Source: Mesostigma viride
Lineage: Eukaryota; Streptophyta; Mesostigmatophyceae; Mesostigmatales; Mesostigmataceae
Length of the DNA: 64,000 bases
Reading direction: 5' to 3'
NCBI GenBank assembly: GCA_009746045.1
Contig: RPFO01000333.1
Span: forward strand, 1,408,674 to 1,472,673
Positions 45,270 through 57,075 of this stretch are shown one piece after another. The position numbers and the translations under genes are program-made. The notes below the pieces were generated by a model. It saw nothing but the letters and a program-made list of their open reading frames with translations. It did not search any database and had not been told where the DNA came from. Within the stretch, counting starts at the first letter, position 1, and every line of letters starts with the position of its first letter.

Positions 45270-47303
45270 GGGAGGCGTGATGCACAGGCCGCATCAGACT
45301 TGTCCATATCCCGGTGCCCGTGAGGGGGTTATCTACCCAACGTTCAGCATTGTTGTTTCGCCACTCACCGTGTAGCCGCTTTCACGTCCGTAATTTATCA
45401 TTACCAGCACATACAGCCTTCGAATGGAGCATACCAAATGCCAACTACGAGCTGTCTTTGAAGGCATCACCATGGAGAGACTGCCAGTCATTGCTCACCA
45501 CTATACGGCAGTAATGTAGTAACCGTCGGGATGTCAAGCCACCGTGAAATCTGCGCCCCATAGACCGCAGCTAATGCTTCACCAAACATCAACCATGGAC
45601 ACCAGGTGCAACTAGAAGCTGCCCGGCCCTTCTTACTCTAGCTATCGTTTTAGACTAGCTAATAGCGGGTAGGAATGTCGGGGATGCCATGCATCCTCCC
45701 ATGCCCCCCCTAGCCACTGGACAAAGAATTTCGGAATCCGAACCCGAAGGATGAGGGCTCGCTCCCATGAAGCCTAACCATGGCACCGGTCTATGAGCAC
45801 TAGCCTTTTGGACCTGGACTTGCCTTTTGTAGAGCTTCATGGTGGCCTTGGACTTGGCCTCCAAGACCTGCAGCCGACAAGAGCAAGGGATAAACAGAAG
45901 CGCATCCAGGTCATGACGTCGGAGGCGTGCTTGGGTCACAAACATGTGCGGCGTTCGGCCCACGTGGCACAGACATTGGTTGCTGACAAACAATGAAGGG
46001 AACGATCTGCACATGCAGAAAATTGCATGATCTCTTCGTCTAGTATGCAAGGAAACATTCAAACATATTTACGTCCAAGCTATAATCCCGAAGTCGAATT
46101 GCTGATGCTGGCGGGAGCCCAACGAGCCTACCATGTCCGTGTCCAAGACAACCAAATTCACCTATGCCCAGGACCAAAAGTCCGCGTCAAGGTTGGTTTG
46201 AAGACTAACGGTTAGGGTTGACTAAACTGAACCGTTATAACCCCTTATGGAGGAGGGACATGCCAGTGCAGTGGTACGGCATGTAACAGCAGCATACCTG
46301 GCGTCGCTGCAATGCGATTAGCAGGAGAGCGACCTGCAGGTTGAGTCCACCAATGAGCAGGGCACGTCATGCACCAGCATACTTAGCTATATGTTCCCGA
46401 TTCTGCACCAAACCAATCCTGCAAAGACACCTAACTAGATGCTACAGCATATCAAGAACTGAAGCAGTTTTCAGAGCTGGTTACCATGAAGGATGTGCAG
46501 TAGAAGGGCAGTTTGGAATGCATGATGACTTTATGTTGGCTATTGTTTATGTTTATAGCAAGGGAAGTGAATTTCCGTTAGAACAGGGTGCTGGGCAAGC
46601 CTTTGGGATTTCTGAAATGTACCACTACTAGTTTGGACAAGTATTCTTCCGCAGCCCATGACGATGACAAGCAGCTAGCATGGCAGAAATCTTTCCTTTG
46701 GCTGCATGTCTTATAGAACCCATACCCAGAAATAACACAGCGGCATAGCCTATGCGGGTGACCTATTTTCGTTAATCCCGTTTAAGCTATGGCGGAACAG
46801 GTGCTGTATATAGCTGTTGCGACGAACGTTCCCTTAGGCATGTCGTCATCGATCCAATTCGCCACAGTGGAGCCGGACAGAACGGCGAGATGCGCAGTGC
46901 GTGGTGGGTGGGGAAATATTGCGCATTTTTCATGTGAGGCACGATATCCAAGCTGGCACTTGGCCCACCAGGCACTCCACCTTCAAACTTCGCGGGCTGC
47001 GTTGCGTAGCTTCGAAGGAGCAGGCAACACAGAAAAACTACTAGATGTACACGTGGCACCGCCGGGGTACGTCGGACTGCGCGAGAGCAGCCCAGATCAC
47101 GCGCGAATGGCAGCACTGAGCACGCCAGCGTTGCCCTGCACTTGGATAGAGTGGTGACTTCATAAGACAGAAAAATGGATTGTGTCACAGCAGGGCTATG
47201 GCTGCAGCAGGCTGAGCTGTACTAATTGGATCTCGGCGAAGTGGGAACAAACGCTGCGTAGAAATTAGGAAGACGCCGTCTTTAACTGCCCGGAGAACAA
47301 AAC
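45270..47303. other. Intergenic upstream of the aldo-keto reductase gene
   Basis: ORFs of up to 135 codons (45655-46062 -, 46789-47157 +, 46787-47188 -) overlap one another on opposite strands and show no family resemblance. No repeat or RNA gene was recognised. The proximal end must contain the promoter of the gene at 47304. Confidence 0.4.
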
Positions 47304-50300
47304 ATGATTCCGGCAATATTAGCCACCCCGGTTCGGGCTCCAGTCGTACCCGAGTCCACCACGGGGCTGCGTGAATTGCGGCAGAAAATCTCCCCCGAGA
47401 GAAGCCGGTTAAGAAAGACAGCGAATGATGGCCATTTCACCGTAACTATGTCTGGAAATTCAGATGGTCCTGGGATTGGTGGTGTTAGTATAAGCCGCCG
47501 GTCGCTTATTCAGTTGACTTCAGCAGGTGTCCTGCAGTCCGCGTTTCCGGCATTTGCGGCGGAGCTGGTGAGCAATATAGCACGTATGGTAGAGAAAAAA
47601 ATTTAGCAATCTATTATATAAGGTCGTTGTGAGGTATTCACTGGTTTCCGACGTAACCAGACACGCCACATAATGTCCACGTAAGTTGCATTGGCGACAG
47701 CGCGCAGGTATTTAACTGGATCTTCCCACATGCACGCAACCTTAAATGGGAATTGATCGACACTGGCTAGATTCTTATGTAAATTTAAGCGTTGCCGTGC
47801 CTTGTGCTTCGGTTAGTAGCGACAACAGCTTGCTATGAACACGTCAATGTCCCTTTTGTGCAAGTTGAAGTGCAATAGGCAATATTGTGGGGCGTAAGCG
47901 TGCGTAGGAGCATTAAAGCGGGAAACTCATAACTACGCGCCCCTTTGCTAGTGTCTTTGCATTACTACACCGGTTGAAGCAACGATGAATCGCCTTTTTC
48001 TTCAAGCTTGCGTCGCCAACCGTACATTTTGCATGCCTGGCACATCACATTGCCCCTGCCCCTGCCCTTCACCTTGCCCACACCCCCGCCCCTCCACGCC
48101 CATGCGCATGACCAGTTCCAGGAGCCCGGCCTGCCAGCTGGCGAGAGCCTCCGCATTCTTGCGGGCGGCAGCCTTGCGATTTCTCCCATGTACGTCCCTC
48201 ACGGAGGCGCGTTGCCCCCCATGGGCAGGGATGTCACTAGAAACGCCATCATGCCACAGGGGAATTTTATACTTGCACTCGTCATGTCGTGGTCAGGAAG
48301 TGGTAGACGAAGTTGCCTGTTGGCGTGGCCCCAAAGGCTGCGCCATGCTGCCAATCCGGCCACTCCGCGAATGTGGGTGCCATGCGAAGGGTAGGAATGC
48401 GTGTGGTATTCTCATAGTCATCTCAGGGATATGTGCTACATGTACTCCCAACGGAGATATGTTACAATTTTAACGGTCATAGTCATCATCATATGCTGTC
48501 ACAGGTTCGCGGACTTTCTATGAAAGTGTGTGTGCGATTGGTCATGGGTGCATGTGGGTCTTGTTAGGCTTTCTGTTCAGTGATCCTATGCATGCGCACC
48601 CCTGGCCATATCCCGTGGACACGGGCTGGGGCCCTGCATCTGGCGTATGCCGCGATAACCCACTAGCACATGCCTGCCCTTTCCCTGACGCCTGCCGGAG
48701 CGCGAGTGGTGAGGCTTCCAACATTTCAGGCGGCAAAGAATGCGGCAATCTGCCCGGGGAAGTTTCTGGGCATGCATGTGCGAGTGCACGACGACCTCGC
48801 GGGTCAAGTAACTAACCCTGCAGTAGGACAGGTGCCATGCTCGGAGCTGCCGGATGCTAGCGGGGCCACGTTGCGTCCATCGCCACCCGCCAGGCCATGT
48901 GATCGAATCCTGACATCTGCTGCGTCGTTGCCCTGGCTCACGCCCCTCCGTGCCTCGCGGTTACGCGATGTGTCTCCGCCTACGCAGGGGCCTGGGCACG
49001 TGGGCGTGGGGCAACCGCCTGCTGTGGAACTACAGCATAAACATGGACCCAGGTAAACACCGCGTAGGGGCACGCCCTGTAGGGAAGGCACAGTACGGGG
49101 TCGCCGGACTCGCTACTGGCCACAGCACCCTTGATGGTGGCTTTGAAACCTCAGCCTGCTGCCTGATCCTGTGCTTCTGGCACGTGCCACCACGACCGGT
49201 CAAACGTCAGTGAATGTTCTTGTCAAGGAACTGTCAAATCTGCTTTTCTTGGCCCCTGCATGTCGTCACGGGTCAGGGTCACGATCCCCAACCATCCACC
49301 CCATTTTGCTGCCACCCCCCCCCCTTGCCATCCCTCCCTCCCTTCCCCCCGCCAGAGCTGCAGCGTGTGTTCAACCTGTGCGTGGCGCGCGGCATCAACT
49401 TCTTTGACACGGGCGACAGCTACGGGACAGGCGAGCTCAACGCGCGCGCCGAGACCTTGCTGGGCACTTTTTTGGCGCAGTACCCTGGCTCGGCACGCAC
49501 ACGCGACAACGTGCACATCGCCACCAAGATCGCGTCCTACCCATGGAGGCTCACGCGCGAGGTAGGGCGCACCGGGCACTGTCGGTGTGGTGTGCTAACA
49601 TCGTGGATGGACAAGAACTATCAGTAAAGAAAAGAGCTTAGTTCTCAGTGATAAACGTGGGCAGTGCATAGACCATTTGCGCGCCGTAGTGGTCACAATA
49701 CATGCACACACAATTATTGTAGTATTTGTTTACAAAGACTTTGGGGACCTTCTGCTATGGGTCTACAAAGTTTCAGGAGTTGTTTACTGTACGTGTGTGT
49801 GATGTGTGTCCAAGTGGTGTATCGGGTTGTAGCTGTTGATACCTAAAAGAGTAGAAACGAGTTGGTACCCATGATTTCTAGCTCGTAGTTCATCAGTACT
49901 CTCCCTGGTACAAGCTGGCACGCGCCGCTGGGAATCTGATGTTAAGCCGCTCTGCACATCCACGCAAGGCCTTGCGCATGCGTTGATGATTGCTTACAAA
50001 GCTGACGTAGGCTTACGGCGCAGGATTCGTGCGCAGAGCAGGCATGCCGCCACCTCCCCATGCAGATGCAGTCGCCATGCTGGCAAGCCGGCAACGCGCC
50101 ATGTGGCACTTGCAGCCTGCCTGAGCACCTAGTTCCTGCCAGGTCGCCAGGCGCACCTGTTCCTGCCGTGAACAAGCGACATCACGCCTGCCATACACCG
50201 CATGGAAGATTGCGCGCCAACTTGACACCATCCCTCTTCTGATGGTCATGTTCTTCCCATGTGCAAGCAGCCACCCCTTTTGCAATAGAAACGGTGCTGT

Positions 50301-53300
50301 CGGCATGTTTGCCGAATCGCTGCCTCGCACGACGGGGGAATGAATTCCGTTGTAGAGGCTGCTGGCTGGTGCGGCCACGGTTTGAGTCCGACGTGTTACA
50401 AATGGCGCCGTGGATGACGTTGTAGAGCTGGTTGCAGGAGTTATATTTGATGCGGGAGTGCTCGATCCACTTGCTGGTCTCAACCCACCTTGCATGTTGG
50501 TGGAGCATGGGATGGATTCTCGTTCGTGGAGGATGACGCCTGGGGTGAGTATTAACATTTTTGGCCATACAAACAGGAACCAAACCTCTGCATGTATGTG
50601 AACCTCCGTACGACTTTGTAAGCGAGCCCATGGCCCACTTGGTGGTTCATCGGTGATGATTTGTTACCCTAAATCCTGGTGAACCGATTCGCTTGCCCGG
50701 ACCCTCTGGCCACGGCAGCCACTGCCGCGCGTGCCGCCTGTTGATTCTTGTGCATACCGCCGGATTCTCCGATGATGTGCTGTGTTGCCACCCACACCAT
50801 ACCCATCGCAGTCCGTATTGGCGGCGTGCCGTGAGTCCAAGGTACGGGTGGGCGGCCGGCTAGACATGGCACAAATCCATTGGAGCACTGCAAACTATGC
50901 ACCCTGGCAGGAGCGCGCGCTCTGGAAGGGACTGGCAGCCGCGTACCAGCTGGGCCTCGTGCGCGGTGTCGGCGCCAGCAACTATGGTCCCAAGCAGCTG
51001 CGGCGGTTACACGCCTACCTGGCCAGCGAGGGGGTGCCGCTAGCCAGCAACCAAGTGGGTGCCGCGCCGCGTGTGTCGTTGTGGGCTTACCGTACTTATT
51101 TACCGGCTGCTTTACTGAAGAGCTCTAAAGGACAGTACAAGGGCGTGGGGGTTTGGTGTTGTATTAGTAGGGGTGTAAACCCATCTATTCTGGGTGCCAT
51201 TATTATCCAAGTGTTTATGAATAAGTGTTTTGGTGTTGTATTAGCAGGGGTGTAAACCCATCTATTCTGGGTGCCATTATTATCCAAGTGTTTATGAATA
51301 AGTGTTTTGGTGTTGTATTAGCAGGGGTGTAAACCCATCTATTCTGGGTGCCATTATTATCCAAGTGTTTATGAATAAGTGTTTTGGTGTTGTATTAGCA
51401 GGGGTGTAAACCCATCTATTCTGGGTGCCATTATTATCCAAGTGTTTATGAATAAGTGTTTTGGTGTTGTATTAGCAGGGGTGTAAACCCATCTATTCTG
51501 GGTGCCATTATTATCCAAGTGTTTATGAATAAGTGTTTTGGTGTTGTATTAGCAGGGGTGTAAACCCATCTATTCTGGGTGCCATTATTATCCAAGTGTT
51601 TATGAATAAGTGTTTTGGTGTTGTATTAGCAGGGGTGTAAACCCATCTATTCTGGGTGCCATTATTATCCAAGTGTTTATGAGTAAGTGTTTTGGTGTTG
51701 TATTAGCAGGGGTGTAAACCCATCTATTCTGGGTGCCATTATTATCCAAGTGTTTATGAATAAGTGTTTTGGTGTTGTATTAGCAGGGGTGTAAACCCAT
51801 CTATTCTGGGTGCCATTATTATCCAAGTGTTTATGAGTAAGTGTTTTGGTGTTGTATTAGTAGGGGTGTAAACCCATCTATTCTGGGTGCCATTATTATC
51901 CAAGTGTTTATGAATAAGTGTTTTGGTGTTGTATTAGTAGGGGTGTAAACCCATCTATTCTGGGTGCCATTATTATCCAAGTGTTTATGAATAAGTGTTT
52001 TGGTGTTGTATTAGCAGGGGTGTAAACCCATCTATTCTGGGTGCCATTATTATCCAAGTGTTTATGAATAAGTGTTTTGGTGTTGTATTAGCAGGGGTGT
52101 AAACCCATCTATTCTGGGTGCCATTATTATCCAAGTGTTTATGAATAGTAAGTGTTTTGGTGTTGTATTAGCAGGGGTGTAAACCCATCTATTCTGGGTG
52201 CCATTATTATCCAAGTGTTTATAAATAGTAAGTGTTTTGGTGTTGTATTAGCAGGGGTGTAAACCCATCTATTCTGGGTGCCATTATTATCCAAGTGTTT
52301 ATGAATAAGTGTTTTGGTGTTGTATTAGCAGGGGTGTAAACCCATCTATTCTGGGTGCCATTATTATCCAAGTGTTTATGAATAGTAAGTGTTTTGGTGT
52401 TGTATTAGCAGGGGTGTAAACCCATCTATTCTGGGTGCCATTATTATCCAAGTGTTTATGAATAAGTGTTTTGGTGTTGTATTAGCAGGGGTGTAAACCC
52501 ATCTATTCTGGGTGCCATTATTATCCAAGTGTTTATGAATAAGTGTTTTGGTGTTGTATTAGCAGGGGTGTAAACCCATCTATTCTGGGTGCCATTATTA
52601 TCCAAGTGTTTATGAGTAAGTGTTTTGGTGTTGTATTAGTAGGGGTGTAAACCCATCTATTCTGGGTGCCATTATTATCCAAGTGTTTATGAATAAGTGT
52701 TTTGGTGTTGTATTAGCAGGGGTGTAAACCCATCTATTCTGGGTGCCATTATTATCCAAGTGTTTATGAATAAGTGTTTTGGTGTTGTATTAGCAGGGGT
52801 GTAAACCCATCTATTCTGGGTGCCATTATTATCCAAGTGTTTATGAATAAGTGTTTTGGTGTTGTATTAGCAGGGGTGTAAACCCATCTATTCTGGGTGC
52901 CATTATTATCCAAGTGTTTATGAATAAGTGTTTTGGTGTTGTATTAGCAGGGGTGTAAACCCATCTATTCTGGGTGCCATTATTATCCAAGTGTTTATGA
53001 ATAAGTGTTTTGGTGTTGTATTAGCAGGGGTGTAAACCCATCTATTCTGGGTGCCATTATTATCCAAGTGTTTATGAATCGCGCACAATAGTTGTAGGAA
53101 TGCAGTTGCAGGATGCCACAATATTGCTGATCGTGGTTGCTGTCAGAAAAGCTAGCTCATGGTCACAGGGGGAGGGTTTTGTTTTGACATTTTCCCTCCG
53201 TTGGCCGTGCAGGCTGGCTGAGTTTGTGACCCATGATGGATATATGGCTAATACATGGCTGTCCCATTGATGTAGGCAATGCAGAGCGCAGCCACTAGTT

Positions 53301-54373
53301 GATCGAGGTGTCCATCCCTGCCTCATGCTGGCAGGTGGCTGGGATCTGTGTGATTAGTAGTTTGCCCATGGTGCGGAAAGGGAGAAACTTCACCACTGAG
53401 TTATAATCACTATACCCTTGGGCATGGGTTCCACGTGCTGTGGTCATTGAACTACAAGTCGTTAGATTTCCCAGCGGCAATGGGGGTGAGCTACGTCGGA
53501 GATGTTAACCCTTGTGTGGTAGTGAGGCTAAGCCCAGATATGTAAGCGAATGCAGTCTTGTAGTGACGTCCGCTTGTGTATCCGAGCTCGTAGTGGAGAT
53601 TGATGGTCAGTGGTTGAACTTGTTATATGTAACCGACACCTTCCTTTGCATTTGCTGATCTCCTCATCCTTATTTTTCTTATATTGCTCCTATACAGTTC
53701 TTATATTGTCCTTATCCTTGTTGTTCTTATGTCGCTCTTATCCTTATTGTTCTTATATTGTACTTGTATCGTTCTTATACTACCCTTATCCCTATCGTTA
53801 TTATACTGTCCTCATCCTTACTGGTCTTCGATTGTTCTTATATCCTTTTTATATCGTTTATGTAATCGTTCTTGTCTCGTTCTTACGTCGTTCTTATATC
53901 GTTCGCGTATCGCTCTTATCCCTATTGCCCGCTGTGGGTGCTGCCAGGTGCAATACTCGCTGCTCAGCCGAGATCCCTCCCACGTGAAGGAAACGTGCGA
54001 CGAGCTTGGTGTCACCATGATCGCGTACAGCCCGCTTGCGCTGGGCCTACTGACGGGGAAGTATTCGGTGGACTCGGCCCTCCCCACGGGGCCCAGGGGG
54101 TTCCTGTTCCGCAGTGTGCTCCCGTCCATGGCACCCTTGCTGGGCGTCATGGGGGAGATAGCCACGGCCCGTGGGAAGTCGGTGCCCCAGGTCGCGGTGA
54201 ACTGGTGCCTCACAAAGGGCCTGGTGCCAATCCCTGGCGCTCGTGACGTACGGCAGGCAGAAGAAAACCTGGGTGCGCTGGGCTGGCGGCTTAGCGACGC
54301 CGAAGTTGTGGAACTGGAGGTTGCGGCGGCGAAAGCCAAGCAAGTTACCCAGAACATTTTTCAAACACAGTAG
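47304..54373 (+). CDS. Plastid aldo-keto reductase (plant At1g06690-like), 6 exons, 425 aa
   Basis: Exons 47304-47567, 48116-48189, 48988-49052, 49356-49561, 50812-51054 and 53948-54373 join in phase. The family reduces carbonyls with NADPH on a TIM barrel. All four catalytic residues are present: Asp152 and Tyr157 (FFDTGDSYGTG), Lys192 (HIATKIA) and His226 (AQIHW). Other landmarks are MGLGTWAWGNRLLW, WSTANYAPWQERALW, GVGASNYGPKQLRR, SNQVQYSLLS, GVTMIAYSPLALGLLTGKYS, VAVNWCLTKGLVPIPGA and the cofactor-proximal QAEENLGALGW. Residues 1-85 form a presequence: a Ser/Arg-rich plastid-type segment followed by SRRSLIQL, a hydrophobic run and AFA|AE. That layout resembles a twin-arginine thylakoid-lumen signal. 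The plant homologue is plastid-associated. Intron 5 is 2.9 kb and mostly a 77-bp satellite. The start is the first ATG in frame. Confidence 0.93.
48420..48475 (+). mobile_element. Isolated LINE/SINE 3'-tail fragment in aldo-keto reductase intron 2
   Basis: Plus-strand sequence TCTCAGGGATATGTGCTACA, then the stem CTCC-CAAC-GGAG, then ATGTTACAATTTTAA. It matches the 3' end of SINE copy 1 (29523-29590, other strand) and more distantly the LINE tail at 15642-15700. Nothing of the SINE body precedes it. Confidence 0.75.
51150..53079 (+). repeat. 77-bp minisatellite, about 25 copies, in aldo-keto reductase intron 5
   Basis: The unit begins GTGTTTTGGTGTTGTATTAG and includes CAGGGGTGTAAACCCATC, TATTCTGGGTGCC and ATTATTATCCAAGTG. 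Period is exactly 77 (51225 to 51302). A few units are 80 bp through an extra TAG. Copies are nearly identical, with CAG/TAG and GAATAA/GAGTAA variants. Each copy has an acceptor-like TTGTATTAGCAG|G and a donor-like G|GTGTAAAC. Confidence 0.97.
53660..53935 (+). repeat. Degenerate TTCTTAT/CCTTAT pyrimidine-rich tract before the last aldo-keto reductase exon
   Basis: Repeated TTCTTATATTG, TCCTTATCC and TCGTTCTTAT units over about 270 bp, ending just upstream of the acceptor at 53947. It would act as a very long polypyrimidine tract. Confidence 0.8.
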
Positions 54374-56328
54374 CCCCTGTGTACCTGCATGGGACCACAC
54401 GGGATCGACCTGGGTATGATCGTGAAAACCCTCAGGCTAAGGGAGACGCCTTTCTATTCTCCCATGTGCCCTTGATGCGGTTGGCTCGAGGCTGAAACAT
54501 TACCAGCGACATTTATAGGGGAGGCAGCATGCTTCCACGCAATGCTTTGGAACTTAAAAATCTATACATTTGGCCCAGCGGCATTTGTGGCTGAGGGAGA
54601 GAGTGTGGGGCCCACTACTCTGTCAGCGGCAAAGGATAGCTGATGGCCCTGCGTTACTCCATCCCACGTTGCGAAGAGCTCAGTTTGGGGCAAAGCGCAC
54701 AGCCCATATGTTTTTTTTTTTCATAATGACGTGTGGTTTGGATGTATTGCTTGACTCCACCGGGTACCACTGGGCGACTAAGTCTCTTTCAAGTGCCTGT
54801 ATGATGAGTATCCAACTAGCAACTCATGAAGGAAACTACCACGTGTGTGGTCCACGGATTGAACGAATGTAATGTCTGAAGCATGTATAATGAAGTTTGT
54901 ACCCTTTGTCCCTTTCACCCACCTTTTGCCTATAACGGCTTGTGGGAAGACAGGTGGCTATTCCTAGACGTAAAGGGACAATACTCTAGACATTAACCAA
55001 CTAATTATAATCGGAGGGGTACAGCATTTATAGACACTAACAAGCTAGTTATAAAGATTGTGCATGCACAGATTATGAGGCAATATCCATTCATCTGTAT
55101 TTGTGGAATCAGACCACGTACTGACAGTCCTCCTGCAATCTAGTATGGCCTGCGCTGGTTGTCTCTTTGATCTAGATTCCAGTTTAGCGCAATGTTGATT
55201 CCTACCAAAGAACTGAACCTTACCATCACAATCTAGTGGACTGCATGCATGCATGCATGCATGCATGCATGCATGGCCGGCTGTAGATAGGATTTGCTAT
55301 ACAGTACACCGTATAGTTGTCTCACTTAATATTTCCGGCCGAGCCGTTAGACAGCGTCAGCTGCCGGCCTTCAGTTCACGAACGCAGGTAGTCTCATTAC
55401 CGACTAGCACCACTCATCGGCAGTCATCATGACAGCATGTAAGTTCGGCAATTCTTCTGCCATGCAATTTACCAGGCTCCACCGTAACCGCAGGCGCTAG
55501 CTGAACTGTGAAGTTGACAGGATCATGCCGAAAGTTATTTAACTGAAACGGCATCAGTGATCATGACTTCGGCACGTCATGAGTGTACTACTAGACTGAT
55601 CAGTCGGTGGACTACATAGTATAAAAGGTAATTGTCTCACAATCACTTCATAAGGTAGTTTGGTAGAGCTACCGCACGCCCCGCTGTTGCTGTGAATGCC
55701 GTCATGCAGGTGCCCGATTCCACCGTGAGCAGCCTGCGATACGTCGACGGACGCCCGGCAACGACGTTCGGTTCGATGCCGTCCGCGTCCGGCCGCCTGC
55801 CTGTCGCCGTGACTGGAGCGGGACGACGCGACGCGAACCCCGTAGGGGAGGCCGCATAACAACAAAAATTGGCGAGCTTCAGAGCTTGACACAGTGGAAT
55901 CATCAATCCGTCAACGGAACGTGGGCTGGCAGAAAACGCAATTCCGTTGGCTATGGTTGCCCGAAGTGGTCACAAGTTGCATCAACCCAAACTAATTGAG
56001 TTTTAGATTGGTAATGTAGAGAAGTTTTATCAACAAAAAAATCACAGACAACTTACAGTGCAACTTTACAACAATACAGATTTTGGATTGTACATTTTTT
56101 TCCCCCTGGCTGTGCTGTATGCTGATTAGATGCGCCGAAGTGTCTGGGGCAGGCTTAGCGTTTGTCAACTACACACTGCAACCCTGTAAATCAAGCGTGA
56201 ACAGTAACCAAGGTTGGCATCGCGCGTCCAGCATCTCGGACACCGCGCCCCTTAGATGCCCTGTATGTGAGGGTTGGACTTAGAGAGTGTCGGTCGTAGA
56301 GAACCCGACTCGTTTTTATTAAGCAAGA
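54374..56328. other. Intergenic between the aldo-keto reductase and CTR9 genes
   Basis: 3' UTR and spacer. Features seen are a GCAT array at 55243-55274 and a GC-rich island at about 55670-55860. The island contains two overlapping minus-strand ORFs (55643-55906 and 55554-55892). One begins MMIPLCQALKLANFCCYAAS, but there is no recognisable family and no splice partner. Confidence 0.45.
55243..55274. repeat. GCAT tetranucleotide tract, 8 copies, self-complementary
   Basis: Pure (GCAT)n, perfectly palindromic, able to form a hairpin or cruciform. Confidence 0.95.
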
Positions 56329-56941
56329 ATGGAAGATGTGCCGTCAATCTACGTGCCAATTCAAAACTCGGAAGAAAAAGTCCAAATTCCTGTGGACAAA
56401 CTGCCTGAGGATTCCAACGATGTGCTGGATATCCTGAAGGCAGAGGAGGCGCCTTTGGATCTTTGGCTGGAGCTAGCGGTACGAACCTGTTGCCCTCCCA
56501 GGTCTTCTCGTATTTGACAATTTCCTTCCATAAGCGCTGCTCTTCACCTGGACTTTCAATTCAAAGTTTTTGTTTTACTCGAGGCAGTCGGTCATTGTCA
56601 GTATTGCCATCTTACGCGGTAGTGCTTCTACCTGCTAAAGGATGCCTGTTGTTCTGGTTTATGTGTTCCCGTGCAGAGAGCCTACCATCAGCAAGGAAAG
56701 TACAGCCAGTTCGTCCAGATTTTGGAGGAAGGGTCGTCCGAAGGTAGGTTGCCTTTCTGCACAACGCTGCCTGGGGTTCCACCAGGCAATAGCTAATGCT
56801 GAGAAGTTTTCTTGAACTAGAGTGGTATTGTCATGGCTGACTGGTAGTGCCTGCAATCATAGGAAGGAAGGACAGTGTTACCGCTTGTCGGCTGATCATG
56901 CCATGCCTGACGAGGGCAACTTGACGAGCGTCTACGGCGGC

Positions 56942-56999
<58 letters not shown>

Positions 57000-57037
57000 C
57001 CGGCAGCAGCGGCAGCAGCGGCAGCAGCGGCAGCAGC

Positions 57038-57075
<38 letters not shown>

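Noticed and set aside
51150-53079. 77-bp array as a CRISPR array or protein-coding repeat
   Set aside because: There are no variable spacers, the period is not a multiple of three, stops occur in all frames within two or three units, and the array lies inside a well-supported intron.
55554-55906. Divergent minus-strand gene next to CTR9
   Set aside because: Two overlapping frames in a GC-rich island. No family, no splice partner, and probably a promoter-type GC island.
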